A stretch of DNA of 64,000 bases from Liolophura sinensis (taxonomy: Eukaryota; Mollusca; Polyplacophora; Chitonida; Chitonidae): the NCBI RefSeq assembly GCF_032854445.1, contig NC_088297.1, positions 27,397,915-27,461,914 on the forward strand, written 5' to 3'. The number at the start of each line of letters is the position of its first letter. Within the stretch, counting starts at the first letter, position 1. Below the pieces are notes generated by a model. That model saw only the letters and a list, made by a program, of their open reading frames with translations, was not told the origin of the DNA and did no database searches. Both the position numbers and the translations under genes were made by a program. Positions 1 to 12,289 of the stretch are shown here, in pieces.

Positions 1-290
<290 letters not shown>

Positions 291-579
291 CCTGTGCTAT
301 CTGTCTCACATTATTACTGCTCGTCGGTCAGAAGATGTCATCTTAATCCTTTGTCCTACTATTCCATTTAAGTAGAATAGGAAGAACAGTGCCTGGCTGT
401 CACAAAATCAAATTATATGTCAGCATTTTAATTTGTCCATCTTTTCAAAAGTTTAAAAATTACAGTGTAATATATAAAGTGACTACAAAACGCATTGCTT
501 AGGTATAAATCGCAAAGCCACAAAATGATGATATTGGATCTTGTGTTTGCTGTGACAGAATGTGACAAATTCAGCAAAG

Positions 580-1225
580 GATTGGCATGTAACAGCCTAG
601 TGTAAGTGTGGATCATGGTGACTTTGTAGAGAATGACGTACCTGTGTCATGTGTGAGGAACAATGTGGCATGTAACAGCCTGGTGTAGGTGTGAATCATG
701 GTGACTTTGTAGAGAATGACGTACCTGTGTCGTGTGAGGAACAATGTGGCATGTAACAGCCTAGTGTAAGTGTGGATCATGGTGACTTGGTAGAGAATGA
801 CGTACCTGTGTCATGTGTAAGGAACAATGTGGCATGTAACAGCCTAGTGTAAGTGTGGATCATGGTGACTTTGTAGAGAATGACGTACCTGTGTCATGTG
901 TGAGGAACAATGTGGCATGTAACAGCCTAGTTTAAATGTAGATCATGGTGACTTTGTAGAGAATGACATACTTGTGTCATGTGTGAGGCACAATGTGGCA
1001 TATAACAGCGTAGTGTAGGTGTGGATCATGGTGGCTTTGTAGAGAATGACGTACCTGTGTCATGTGTGAGGAACAATGTGGTATATAACAGCCTAGTATT
1101 GGTGTGGATCATGGTGACTTTGTAGAGAATGACGTACCTGTGTCATGTGTGAGGAACAATGTGGCATGTAACAGCCTAATGTAAGTGTGGATCTTTGTGA
1201 CTTTGTAGAGAATGACATACATGTG
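580..1225. repeat. 83-bp minisatellite, about 8 copies, in an EXTL3 intron
   Basis: A unit of about 83 bp containing GGCATGTAACAGCCTAGTG and GACTTTGTAGAGAATGACG recurs near 584, 667, 749, 832, 914, 997, 1079 and 1161. Copies differ by substitutions and small indels. The array ends about 70 bp before the acceptor of the next exon. Confidence 0.9.
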
Positions 1226-1293
1226 TCATTTGTGTCTATAAACCACGCCTTCGTGTAAATGGCTCACTAATGTGTGTTTTGTTTCTCTGACAG

Positions 1294-1983
1294 TATTACG
1301 CCTACATGTACAGTCACATCATGCCTCAGGCCATCCGAGACAAAGTGGATGAGTACATGAACTGTGAAGACATTGCCATGAACTTCCTAGTCTCCCATCT
1401 CACGAGGAAGCCACCTGTCAAGGTAAGGTTTTACACTTGCTGAATGGGTTCCTACCTAAACGATAAACCACCCATCGAGTTCAGGTTATGTATATGCTGA
1501 ATGGTTTCCTCCCTAAACATGTACAAATTATATACATATATAAACAATACAAGACACATGGAGACCAGACTATTGATGAAAATAACAGTAATTTCAAGAC
1601 GTAATTAACCCTTATGCTGGCATCCTCTCCGGTCTGTAGGCAACCTGCGAATGATTTGCCCTGGGCTCTGCCCGGTATCCTCCCTCCTTAATGCTGGCTG
1701 CTGTAATAGAAGTGAAACAGTCTTGAGCAAGATGTGAAACAGACAAAATGTGTATGTGTTGTTGTTGTTGTAGGTGACGTCACGCTGGACGTTTCGCTGC
1801 CCTGGCTGTCCACAGGCTCTGTCAGGTGATGAGTCCCACTTTGAGGAGAGACACAAGTGTATTAACTTTTTTGTGGAAGTGTACGGCTACATGCCGCTGT
1901 TATACACACAGTATCGTGTTGACTCGGTCCTGTTTAAAACTCGACTGCCTCACGACAAACAAAAGTGTTTCAGATACATTTGA
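1294..1983 (+). CDS. EXTL3: EXTL3-type exostosin glycosyltransferase, last two exons
   Basis: Two exons, 1294-1422 and 1774-1983, are bounded by good splice sites (CTGACAG before, AAG|GTAAGG between, GTTGTAG before the second) and join in phase 0. They encode the C-terminal part of the GT64 domain, including [14 protein letters not shown] and [18 protein letters not shown]. The protein ends with a KTRLPHDK...CFRYI tail and a TGA at 1981-1983. This tail is typical of EXTL3 rather than EXT1, EXT2 or EXTL2 (family knowledge). EXTL3 is a type II membrane glycosyltransferase of the ER/Golgi that adds GlcNAc to start heparan sulfate chains. Earlier exons lie left of the window. A degenerate SINE sits in the intron and a minisatellite follows the stop codon. 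Confidence 0.9.
1614..1740 (+). repeat. Degenerate SINE fragment (middle and tail)
   Basis: The intron holds a diverged copy of the SINE-1 body: CTCTCCGG, then CTGGGCTCTGCCCGGTATCC, then TTAATGCTGGCTGCTGTAAT. Compare the better copies at 9,390-9,625 and 39,020-39,165. Confidence 0.6.
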
Positions 1984-1992
1984 GGCTGTAGT

Positions 1993-2185
1993 GTCACCAA
2001 TCAGCTGGAAAGTGCCAGACTTGGTGTCACCAATAAGCTGGAAAGTGCCAGACTTGGTGTCACCAAAAAGCTGGATAGTGCCAGGCTTGGTGTCACTAAT
2101 AAGCTGGATAGTGCCAGGCTTGGTGTCAACAGTAAGCTAAGTGCCAGGCTTGGTATCACCAGTAAGCTAAGTTCCACACTTGGTG
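1993..2185. repeat. 33-bp tandem repeat in the presumed EXTL3 3' UTR
   Basis: About six copies of a unit reading GTGTCACCAATAAGCTGGA then (A/T)AGTGCCAG(A/G)CTTG start 10 bp after the EXTL3 stop. The last copies are shortened. Because 33 is a multiple of three, the array stays open in more than one frame and creates spurious ORFs on both strands. Confidence 0.85.
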
Positions 2186-2890
2186 TCCCCAATAAACTGG
2201 ATTCAGGAAGCATGGAGTTTGGGAACATTGGACTACTGATTTCAACAAGACTGAGGTGAGGGAAAACATGAGGGTGTGCATGCTGAACCAGACATGAGTT
2301 ACGAACTAGGAACTACTTGTGGCTTTTGTATGGAAAACTATAACTACAGAGAAGAGAAACTTCAAGAGAAAGTGACCAGGGCTGAGATGGAAGGGACCAA
2401 GATACAGCAGAACAGAGACAAGGCTAACCAAAATGGACAAGATGTTGACAGTTCAGTGGTATGACACTGGTATAAAAGTTGCATCTTTCCGTTGTTTTTT
2501 AAATTACAAGCTTGAGTTCAGCAATAGGCACCAAAATTGGTCAAGTATTTGTTTTAAGATGTTTTAGCTCATACCTTCACACACGTGTAACTGTTTCATC
2601 AGCCAAGAGCTTTCAGGTCATCAGCGAAATTGAATTGGAATACATGTGTGTTATAGTTTGAAAAGCACACAAGGATTTTGAGAGAAGGATTCATCCCAAC
2701 CTACATTACATGTGGTGTTGTTACAGTTGATAAATATATGATCACGGATATATTGTGAGAGTTTCAGGACTTTCACTTATGTTCAGAGTAAACTTTCATC
2801 ATCCATCGTTGTATTTACTCTCTTAAGTTATCTCCCCTATGTGCTTGTCTCCCCTACCTGTCAATCTGTACATGAACACAACTGTCTCAC
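2186..2890. other. Probable EXTL3 3' UTR / intergenic, no feature recognised
   Basis: AT-rich sequence with one 62-codon ORF (2276-2464) that has no recognisable motif and no splice context. Probably 3' UTR or spacer. Confidence 0.4.
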
Positions 2891-2894
2891 ATCT

Positions 2895-3050
2895 GTCAGA
2901 GGTGGGCTTCTTCTCCACCCATGCATTGGAAGATCTGCAGCAATCGGTGCATGGTTTTGGGTTTCCTCAAACCATAATGCTGGTCGGCGTCGTATGAGTG
3001 AGATATTCTTGAGTACAGCGTAAAACACCAATCAAACAAATTAAATCTAC
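2895..3050 (+). repeat. SINE-1, tail part
   Basis: Shows the conserved 3' block of the commonest SINE-like family in the window: ATAATGCTGGTCGGCGTCGT, then ATTCTTGAGTACAGCGTAAA and ACACCAATCAAA. Confidence 0.75.
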
Positions 3051-3429
3051 CAGAGGTAGTGCTGGTTGTCTCTTGTGCAACAGTGGGTGTCTCATATACA
3101 GGTAAGGTAGGCTCTCACACGACCTACGCACATCTAAGTAGGATGAGTGAATAAGTTTGCCATGTTGATATCACATTGGCAATGTACATGCATCAGTCCT
3201 GTTGTGTCTGCTGTAGCAGAAGGGTAAATCAGCAGCCATTTTGGAGGAATGTTACCATTACTTGTATAGCAGTTGTGCACCAATATGACTGACAAAAGTT
3301 GATCATGGAATCCATTGCATCGCTCATTAATTCTGTTAATATTAGCCTAGGGTACATTCCATAATTATGGATTGAATGTCAGCTGGAATATCAGTTGTAT
3401 TGAACAGAAATGTTAATGTTCTCATGTTA
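3051..3429. other. No feature recognised
   Basis: Spacer between a SINE and a minisatellite. No exon, RNA gene or repeat could be supported. Confidence 0.4.
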
Positions 3430-3890
3430 TGCCTGCAGCGCTGGTGAGCATAGGCGAGCTCTGATGAGCATCAGGACACAAGCAGAGGTACATGGCTCTG
3501 GTGATCATAGACCAGGTCTGATAAGCGTCAGGACACAAGCAGAGGTACATGGCTCTGGTGAGCATAGACAAGCTCTGATAAGCATCAGGACACAAGCAGA
3601 GGTACATGGCTCTGGTGAGCATAGACTAGCTCTGATAAGCATCAGGACACCAGCAGAGGTACATGGCTCTGGTGAGCATAGACGAGCTCTGATAAGCATC
3701 AGGACACCAGCAGAGGTACATGGCTCTGGTGAGCAGAGATGAGCTCTGATAAGCGTCAGGACACAGGCAGAAGTACATGGCTCTGGTGAGCATAGACAAG
3801 CTCTGATAAGCATCAGGACACAAGCAGAGGTACATGGCTCTGGTGAGCATAGACTAGGTCTGATATGCATCAGGACACAGAGGTATATGG
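3430..3890. repeat. 57-bp minisatellite, about 8 copies
   Basis: The unit contains CATGGCTCTGGTGAGCATAG and CTGATAAGCATCAGGACAC. Its length (57 = 3 x 19) keeps reading frames open on both strands, giving repetitive 110- and 121-codon ORFs. There is no start context or splice structure, so these ORFs are treated as artefacts of the repeat. Confidence 0.9.
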
Positions 3891-5555
3891 TTGTTGATTA
3901 CCTGTATCTTGAAAACTTCTCTTCTCCTACATTAGTTGTGCCAACCATTTGAAGTTCAGCAGAAAGTTCTGAGATGTACCTGCACGAAACTTTTATAGTC
4001 ATTTTTAGTCACATTGTGTTTTTAGAAGCTGTTTGTGTCTGGGGTGCTTTTCAAACTTTTCAACTTTTGCTACAACGCCTATCATTCATTCCGTGTGGGA
4101 ATACTTTTGAGTTAGCATCTTTCCATTTATGTCTTATAAGAGAATCCACTTGTTATGAGGATGTTTTTCAGAGTGGTATGTAACTTACTGTAATTCTTCA
4201 ACCTTTTCACATGTTTGCAACTTGCTGTTTATTCAAGCTTATTCCGAGGGCATTATTCTATGTACCCTTTTTTTTTCAACTTTTTCAACCTGCTTAGCAA
4301 ACAACATTTTGAAACATTCTGAGAGAGCTGTATAGAGAGATAGTTTGCACAGTTCAGAATTTTTATCAGTCTTGTATCTTTAATCACACAAACAAATCAT
4401 TTTTAGTGCCTTTTTCATAATTATTGTATGCATAACTAGTATTGAAAAAAGTGGTTCATTGGTTGAAAACATTGAAGATTTACTATAGATTGATAAAACT
4501 AGAAATTGACCAACCAAGACAAATGTAGTTTTGTCTGTGAAGTGGAACTGAAAATGTGCATAAATCGTGCCGAAAGTTGCTCTTTCATATGCGAAAAGGT
4601 TGAGGAATTAGAGTAGTGTTGGCAATTTCTCCTCTGACCTAGTTCCGAGAGTACACCATATGATGTCCAGTAGGTGTTTCACCTCTTACAACTCTTTTAA
4701 CCCAAGATCACTTTCATTATAAGGATGCAGGCATCATTGCTATAAAAATATTCCATCCAAAGATCAGAACTACGTTCTTTATAGCGAAATATTAACTTGA
4801 CTGCTGCAATCTTCTTGTGTGAGGTCAACTTTACAAGGACGCCATGAGTCACTTGTGTTACAGCTGTCTTAGCAAAAGATCACCCATTGCTATATCCCCT
4901 ATGGTCTAATGTTGCGTTTGCTACAACTCGCTTTATAGCCAAAGATCACCTTTGCGACAACACAACTTTTGCTACAACGCCTATCGTCCGACAACGTGTT
5001 TGCTACAATTGGCTTTTGATACAACTTAACGTATCTTAGTCGAACTGCTCCTTAGTAAGTTTCTTTTGCTACAACCCCAGCACAGGGGTGCTTTTACATG
5101 TTTTACATGTCTTGCACGCATGAAGCTCTCAGGAGATCTTTAGCCGGCCACCATATGTATACTGTACTGTATGTCAGGTCGCTGGATACTTGAACAGATT
5201 CAGGATTTTACTCCAGTCGCTGTGTTGTTATGCTTTGAACGGGATATGTGGCAATACAGATAGTATACTACTCCCTCAAGTCTTGCACCCGACCAATTCG
5301 TATTTGCGGAAAACAAATTAGTGCAATGATATTGTGTTTCCTGCATGTTGTAACTGGGCTAAGAAAAAAATAGATGATGCCATGGTAGTTAGAATCGACT
5401 CGGCCTTTGGTCGCCTTGTGCAGAAAACCCCTGAGTAGAACTCTGTAACAGGCCCTAGAGGAGTTTTGGAGGTATATCTTTGGGGGTTGGGGGAGATATT
5501 TAGTACTACTGGGTACCGGTACTTGACATGCTGTGCTGTTTTCATACCATACATA
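3891..5555. other. Gene-free spacer
   Basis: No coding exon was found. A 19-bp string, CAACTTTTGCTACAACGCC, occurs twice (near 4064 and 4965) inside a region with several variants of the phrase GCTACAAC, perhaps an old degenerate repeat. Confidence 0.4.
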
Positions 5556-5703
5556 CATCATCCTGCATCATGTAACATCATCCTGCATCATGTAACGTCA
5601 TCCTGCATCATGTAACGTCATCCTGCATCATGTAACATCATCCTGCATCATGTAACATCATCCTGCATCATGTAACATCATCCTGCATCATGTAACGTCA
5701 TTC
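5556..5703. repeat. 20-bp tandem repeat, about 7 copies
   Basis: Seven near-identical copies of CATCCTGCATCATGTAAC(A/G)T in direct succession. Confidence 0.95.
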
Positions 5704-6364
5704 ATTTGGAGTGGTGCTTCAAATTTTATAAGCTTTTACACTGAGGTAGTGTGCGTAAACTCAGCCTCTGGCTTACAGACGACTCGGCACATTATAATGA
5801 CCTCGATATCCGCTGGAACAGCTCCCAAAGTCAACCGGATGTATTTTTTTCCCGCTGCGCAAGTCATGAAATTTGCATTACATTTCCCTGAGGATTTCAC
5901 CAGATTCTTTGACTGTAACATCCCAATTTTTGAGACCTGTTTGTATTATTTTGGTCTACATTGTACATTACATCTGAGAGACTGTAAATTCATCGCTATA
6001 ATAATTTTTCCTGTGAGGCATTATGTAACTAGGGCTTCTGTTGGGTGAAACTTTCTGTCGCATAGCAATACCGCTTTTTCTGTAAAAGTTCAGCTGTAAC
6101 AGGCCAATCACACAATCATAACGATTGAGACAAGAGAAACGAGGGGTTTGAACTGAAATTTAAAACAGAATTAAAATGAAGCGTTATCTAGACTACTGCG
6201 TTCTTTGTCCTGTGTCTTAAATTTTGAAATAATCATCTAAACCTTGTTTTAAATTTTAAATTGCGTTAGTTTTTTGTTTTTTGTTTGTTTTTGTTTTTTT
6301 CACTTAGTCCCTTGGTGTGTCTCCAGAAACGAATTTTGAGCTTGAAATTCAGGCTTCCTGTCTT

Positions 6365-6660
6365 ACGAAATGGATAGCGGGACGTGGCTCTGTGAATGGG
6401 ACTCCCGTAACGACGAGGCACACGAGGGGAAGGTTCAATCCCGGCCTTGGACAAGTCCTCATTGTTCTTTAGGCCTTGGTGACAATAAAGGATCGACGAT
6501 GGCATTTTTGCCCGGTCTTCTGTTCGCTGTAGGCCGCTTGTCTTCCACCAGAGTATTGAAGGCATACAAGTTTGTCGCACGTGGGAAACGTGTCGTCAGT
6601 TAGTTGCCATAGGTAAGTGGTTTACCACGTGGGCACTCCGTTTTCCTCAGACTCACGGCA
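6365..6660 (+). repeat. SINE-2 family copy with tRNA-like head
   Basis: The head contains a B-box-like GGTTCAATCCCGGCC. The tail has AGGTAAGTGGTTTACCACG followed by GGGCACTCCGTTTTCCTC. Related tails occur at 22,055-22,150 and 31,375-31,490. Confidence 0.65.
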
Positions 6661-7714
6661 TCCGTGAAAAGTTGTTGATTGTTGCAGGTCATTGAATAAT
6701 GTGGTAATTGTACTTTCTAAACAAATTCTCACTTTTAAACATCCAAAACTTGTACATATTCTAGTCAGCAAAGATGTAGTGTGATAGTGAATTCCAACTC
6801 CTTTACATGTACGCAATGTATAATCACCAAAGATCCATTTGCTTGTACTTATCTATTCAATATATCATAGATTTTTAAAGGCAACGAGAGAAGCATATGT
6901 CTGATGAAAGACCATTACAATAGTTAGATTTATATTTTTAAAAAAATGTTCAACCTAGGTATATGCATTTGAAACACTGGGCTCTATAGGGACATTTTCT
7001 GACATTACTGGGGCCAGTGTTGTTTGCCACATAACACGCATGGCAGGCGTAAATTTCAATATTCAAGAAACAGCAAAAATATGCATATGATACCCTCTGG
7101 GTCATTACAGACCACTGTAGAATATAATGTTTTAAAAACACCCTATTGGGTTTGAAGAATTCTTAAAATATAAATCGAACTATTTCCCTGGGCACTGTTT
7201 AACGGTCCGTCATGTGATATACTTCATTTTAGTGTTTTCTTTGCCTTTATAATGTAACGTAGCTCCCATTTATTTTGGCCTATTTTATTGTCATCGTTTT
7301 GAATCTCATGTTTGTAAATACATGTACGTGTACACCTACGCTTGTGTATTTTGTGCACGTATACACATGTACCGTACATTTGTGTACGTGGAACCCAGTT
7401 GACTGGATTAGACACATATTAAATTTGGTTGTTGTTCCTTCAACACAAAAGTCCGTGTCATTTACACAAACAGCTGTCATCGTTTATTATGCTTCGTCAA
7501 GGTTGTAATTGCTTGCCAATTTTGGTGTCAAATAAAACGATTTTTTTTTCTTTTTTTTTTTTACATTGAGGTGTTGACAGGTGTTGTGAATGGCGTTGAG
7601 TATATAACCACATGTGCATGTATGCTGGGGATTTTTCGATCGTGCTTGACAATTTTGCTGTCATGTGACAACAATGAGGCATCCGATGTGTTTATATATA
7701 CTGTGTCTTCTTGT
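6661..7714. other. Gene-free spacer
   Basis: AT-rich sequence with no supported gene. Around 7,315-7,395 the sequence alternates purine and pyrimidine (TGTACGTGTACACC, GTGCACGTATACACATGTAC) and is partly self-complementary. Confidence 0.4.
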
Positions 7715-7905
7715 GGCAGGGTGAGTCCATGCTGCCAAAGTGCTGCCGTCGGTGAAGTATCATACCGAAGACACCAGACATGACAGCAACAAGTCCCATT
7801 TTTTGAAACCTTTGGCATGAACCGACCTTGGTTTGATCCCGGGCCTCCGGACTTCGAGGCCAACCCTAATTTTCGTAGTTCTGCATTACTACCGTCAGCC
7901 ATATT
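7715..7905 (-). repeat. SINE-like repeat, tRNA-type head on the minus strand
   Basis: Ends with GGTTTGATCCCGGGCCTC, which looks like a tRNA T-arm/B-box region, and is preceded by a conserved-looking block (GGTGAAGTATCATACCGAAG). It differs from SINE-1 and SINE-2. Recognised only by pattern. Confidence 0.5.
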
Positions 7906-8424
7906 GTATTGGACTTGAGATAGTGTAAAAAGTCAGAAAGGTCTATATTATAGTTATGAATAGCTGATTGTGGCTTAAAAAGCTGTAAAAAAAAACGTGA
8001 TAGGGTAGGAGATATGGGTGGCGCATAGCTTTATGGGCAGTAAGAAAAGAAGAATAAATATTTAATTTAGGCAAAGGAAGGACCTTCAGAGGCTTTAAAA
8101 ATGAGAAGTGTGTTCCAGCCTGTGCAAAAAGGGAACGACTCGCACCTTACGTTTTTGAGGCTGAGTAAGTGGCAGCAGGTGAGTTTGGTATCTATACTTC
8201 CCCAAAGTGCGTTGTCGTCGTTCAAGCAGGAAAAGATCAAGAAAAGCGTAAAGTATTGATCTTCTTGTTAAAAGGCTTTCTCATGTGAAGGCTTTATCAT
8301 CCCAATATTTTGAGATGCTTTCATGCACGTGAAATTTAAAAGAGCCACGAAAGTTTGTTGTTGAAAATAAGGCCAAGGAATTTGTGCTCGCTCACCACGG
8401 TCAGAAGAGCTCAGTCCAGCATGA

Positions 8425-8690
8425 TATATTTATTTATTTATTTACTTATTTGTTTTACGCCATACTCCAGAATATTTCACTTGTGCGACGGCGGCCAGCA
8501 CTGATTGTGGTGGGAGGAAAGCGGACAGGGCACGGGGGAAACTCACGACCATGTGAAAGACCTCACGTATGGCCGGAAAGAAAGTCAGCATGAGCTGGAC
8601 TTGAACTCACAGCGACCACATGGATGAGGGGTGTGCCTGCTAACCTTCCTTGGCCACGGACGCCCCGTCCAGGCTGATTGATTGTCCTGG
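8425..8690 (-). repeat. SINE-1, minus-strand copy
   Basis: Reads as the reverse complement of SINE-1: a TATT-rich tail, then TTTTACGCCATACTCCAGAA, then the body, then a tRNA-like head ending near GAACTCACAGCGACC. A diverged, nearly full-length copy. Confidence 0.75.
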
Positions 8691-8944
8691 AGGAAGTTTG
8701 AGGACAGTCCTAACAATCAAGACTTTCGGCTAATTCTGTGCAAATAGTTTTATTATTAAGAGGAAGATGGATGCTACACAGCAATTGTGAGATCTTGGCA
8801 AACTCTGACGTCTTCAGATGGAGCGGACGAACAGGCACTGGTCAGCGAGTAGGCTAATTTCAAAATACTGTATGAGCGCATGTCATTGGTGCATTAAAAA
8901 AAAATGAAGAAAACCCAATATTGAGCCCTTTGAGACACCATATA

Positions 8945-9205
8945 ATACCCTAAAAAAATTGTCTTAATTTTAATGGAAAGCCTGTTGTCTGAGTGATGCT
9001 AAAATGTACTCTGTTATTATAACACAATATACTGTAATATTCCACAAAACATTCTGTTAGTCTTGTAGAATCTTTATGTTGAATTAATGGAATGTGTGTG
9101 CTGTATCTAACAGAACAATCTGCTGCAATAGCAGATTACACTGTAGCATCACTCAGTAAACAGACTTTCCGTGAAAAGTAACAGGTAAAATTTTTTTAGT
9201 GTGTT
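8945..9205. mobile_element. Small inverted-repeat element (MITE-like), copy 1
   Basis: The arms carry TGAGTGATGCTAAAATGTA at the left and TGTAGCATCACTCAGTAAAC at the right, so the ~255-bp segment is a hairpin. A related copy lies at about 10,070-10,320. No coding capacity. Exact ends and target duplication could not be fixed by eye. Confidence 0.65.
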
Positions 9206-9254
9206 GGTGTAAATGGAGACAGAAATCCTTCAAATTTGAATACTGATTCCTGGT

Positions 9255-9345
9255 TTTAAACATGTTCTCGCCACGATATGGCTGAAATATTGCCGATGTG
9301 GCGTAAAGCCATAATCATTCATTCATTCATTCCTTCAAATTTGAC
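9255..9345 (+). repeat. SINE tail of another family (ATTC-ending)
   Basis: The string CGATATGGCTGAAATATTGC is followed by GATGTGGCGTAAAGCC and then ATTC repeats, a typical SINE 3' end. Confidence 0.5.
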
Positions 9346-9389
9346 AGTTTATTGTCTGCCAGCTAAGTAATCCGGCAGCAAATCATAAA

Positions 9390-9625
9390 ATGCAGGGGCC
9401 TCCGAGGCCGAGGCAGTTGACACGCCAGCTCTGCACAATGACCCAGGAGCCTTGCACCAATGCTTTCGCTGTAAGTTCAAATCCAGTTAATTCTGGCTTC
9501 CTCTCCGGGTGTTCCCGGGAAGGTCTATCAGCCACCTCCCACCATGATGCTGGCCGCTGTCGTGTAAGTGAAATAAATGCTCTTGAGTACGTCGTAAAAC
9601 ACCAAACAAGTAAAACAATAAACAT
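9390..9625 (+). repeat. SINE-1, full-length copy with tRNA-like head
   Basis: The head reads like a tRNA (GCCGAGGCAGTTGACACGCC, then a B-box-like AGTTCAAATCCAG). The body and tail follow with ATGATGCTGGCCGCTGTCGT and CTTGAGTACGTCGTAAAACA. This is the reference copy for the other SINE-1 calls here. Confidence 0.8.
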
Positions 9626-10069
9626 TAGACGCCACAATGAAGCCATTTTTACTTCTTTTCTGTAGGAACAAGGTGTGATTCACTGTATCAAAGGCTTCCG
9701 ATAAATCAAAGAAGACAATAGCACTAACATGCGTAGATTCTCATGCAGAAAGAAGAAAGTTGTAAAGGAAACAAGCAGTATGTACACAGCTGAATGTTTT
9801 TATCCTGAAAACATGATTATCAGGATATCTGATATGATCATACATAATGAGTAAATCCACTTTACTCGCTTGAAAAATTCTATAAAAGAAAATGAAGCGG
9901 ACTCTTTCCCTTAACAGTACTTTATGGTCTTTAACCTGACATGTACTTCATGATAGTGTTTTCTTTGTCTTTATAACACGGACGCTAATTTCCTACACTT
10001 TGTGCTAATCCTTTATCCTTCTCGCGGATTAAGTCTATCCTTTCTCACAGAAATATAGACAAAAAACGA

Positions 10070-10320
10070 CATACACTCAAAAACTTCATCTGTTAAGTTT
10101 GTCAGTGATGCTAAAATGTATTTGTTATTACAGGGGATTGCTCTGCTCAGTATAATACAAATATTTTAGTAATTCAACAAAAAGATGCTATTAATCTAAC
10201 ATAATATTATGTAGAATATGACAGTATATTGTGTTATAATAACAGAATAAATTCTAACATCACTCAAGACAACAGGCTTCCTGTTAAAATTAGCAGATGA
10301 ATATTTTGAGTGTAAGAAAG
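10070..10320. mobile_element. Small inverted-repeat element (MITE-like), copy 2
   Basis: Begins ACACTCAAAAACTTCATCTG and ends GCAGATGAATATTTTGAGTG, an inverted pair. Internal arms share GTGATGCTAAAATGTA with the copy at 8,945-9,205. Confidence 0.65.
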
Positions 10321-12004
10321 TCACATGGGGCCTTCCACACGAAAAGATAGGCGGTGAGATCATACTTTTTGCTAACAACCAAAATATGACGCGGATATGA
10401 TATCAGTACCGGTATCCCACAGCGACCGTGTTAAATCGATTTTTTTTAACCTGAGCAAAACACCAAGCCCGCCACAGCACAGGTGAGAGGTACGGATATA
10501 TGTAGGTCGTCAAGTCTGTAGAGTGAACAGAGAGAGTTTCGTGATCCGAGGCGGACTACAACACAGGGATTACGTATGATATATACGTGTATATATGTAG
10601 GGCTGTGGGTGCGAGAACCATGGCTGTGAGAGTCGGAAATATACAACTGTTTGTCGGTATCACAGGTAAATGTAATATGAGTATATATAGTATAAGTCCA
10701 TATTCTTCATTATGACCCGCACTTAACTATAACGCACATCCCTTTAATATTGTATGTCTTATAGGTCAAAAAGATATGGGATTTGGATAGGTAGATGTAG
10801 GCACAGTTCAAATATGAAAGATATCGGTGAAGTTCTCCAGCTATTGCCCTATTTAAAACTCGATTATCCCGTTTAGTCCAAAATATGAAGAAAGAGCGAT
10901 CAGAATCTGGCGCAGAAGAGTCGCATTTCTTCTCGCTAAAGTATGGCTGCAGACTTACATCATGGGGTTTGCAGGGTACCCTGCGGCGTGCAGTCTTCAT
11001 CCCCTACACTTCCCCCCCCCCCACACACACACCCTCCGGTTTAGCAACACCCATTTATCTGATAGCCATCGTATAACTGAACCACGAGTAACACTGTCGA
11101 ACGTATAAGTGGCTATCATAAAGACATCATCTAGGATGAAATCGATACTGTACCTTTTTTCTATAACCCCGAATTCCCTTCTTCTTGTTGTTTGGGGGGG
11201 GGGGGGGGGTCACTACTGAAATAGTGAGATTGAGAAAGGCATATATCGGTATGCCCTTTTTTATCGCGATGCCCATCAATTGGTAGGGGACCTTTAGAGG
11301 AAACTGATGGTTTCCGAAGGATGAAACCCCCGATATGGATATGCGGTGGTTAAATGTGGTGTAACATTCCATGTCTTCTCTAGGAAGTGTAATACAACTA
11401 ACGCACCTTCCTTCTCCTTCAAACTACAGTTAGCCTGCCCAGTTCTCACAAAGCACACCTATGCTGTGTATTAACGGAAAATAGGACAGTTTACGCACTG
11501 TCCTGTGCGCTGCAAACATGATACGTTTAGCATTGACTAAATACCGTCATAGCAGCATGGCCTATATACAAGCTTGTCTCGCGCAGATTATATTATCTGT
11601 TTTATGTTTCATGTGCGGTGTGCTGTCATAAATATCACATACAGGTTTTTAGCTCGCACCTGGGCGGGCTGACTCACAAAATGACGGGAAAACACATACT
11701 CCTCACAGCGCATGCACCTAAACCGAACGAATATCGATGGAGTGCTCGGCACATCAACTGTTTTAGCAATGATAGTTATAGACGAACAATCCACAGCTCT
11801 TTCTCACTACCTGCGACTCTATGTCAAGGATTATTATTATTCTTATTAATTATACTGAAAAAACTGAAAATCATTAGCCTCTCTTTATTACTGGTTTACG
11901 TTTCGGGTGAGACACAATTTAACGATGGGGCGTCAGTGTTCTCAGTCAAGGTATGAAGGTCTCGTGGGTTAGGTTGAAGTGGAGCTGACATCAGTGTAAT
12001 ACGT
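10321..12004. other. Gene-free spacer; possible leader-type exon near 11,850-11,949
   Basis: Holds a C-run with CA repeats near 11,007-11,030 and a G-run near 11,197. An open frame around 11,830-11,949 encodes a hydrophobic stretch (LSLLLVYVSGETQF) and ends at a donor-like CAAG|GTATGA. It could be a signal-peptide exon of the Cys-rich gene to the right, but its phase (0) does not match the incoming phase of the next exon I can support (1), so it is not called. Confidence 0.3.
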
Positions 12005-12009
12005 TTTGA

Positions 12010-12125
12010 TTTATTTATTTATTTATTTGATTGGCGTTTTACGAAATACTCAAGAAAAGCTCCCTAATATGACGGCCGCTAGCATTATGGTGAGAGGAAA
12101 CCCACGACCATCCGCAGCTTGCTAT
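12010..12125 (-). repeat. SINE-1 fragment, minus strand
   Basis: A TTTA-rich tail, then GATTGGCGTTTTACGAAATA and ATGACGGCCGCTAGCATTAT, which is the reverse of the SINE-1 3' part. Confidence 0.7.
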
Positions 12126-12289
12126 TTACCTATCGGCACTAAATAGGTTATAAATGAATGACAACATGACAAATGATGGTTCATGTAGTCTCCTAGGTTT
12201 TGAAACACTCAATCACCCTATCAAGCATTTAATCAGTCAATCAAACAAGCAGTAAGTAAGACACGGCGGCGTTAATGAGTGCAATATCA

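Noticed and set aside
3410-3870. 110- and 121-codon repetitive ORFs on both strands
   Set aside because: They follow from a 57-bp tandem repeat whose length is a multiple of three; no start context, splice sites or non-repeat coding sequence.
6365-6660. tRNA genes at SINE heads (6.4, 9.4, 18.8 kb)
   Set aside because: Only B-box-like strings are conserved; no complete cloverleaf with acceptor stem could be drawn, and SINE bodies follow.
7315-7395. Functional hairpin or regulatory palindrome
   Set aside because: The alternating TGTAC/GTACA text is only partly self-complementary and is close to what low-complexity TG/CA sequence gives by chance.
11618-11956. 112-codon ORF with a hydrophobic end as signal-peptide exon of the Cys-rich gene
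   Set aside because: Its donor phase (0) does not match the incoming phase (1) of the exon at 14,138, and the start codon is unclear. It may still be linked through an unseen exon.
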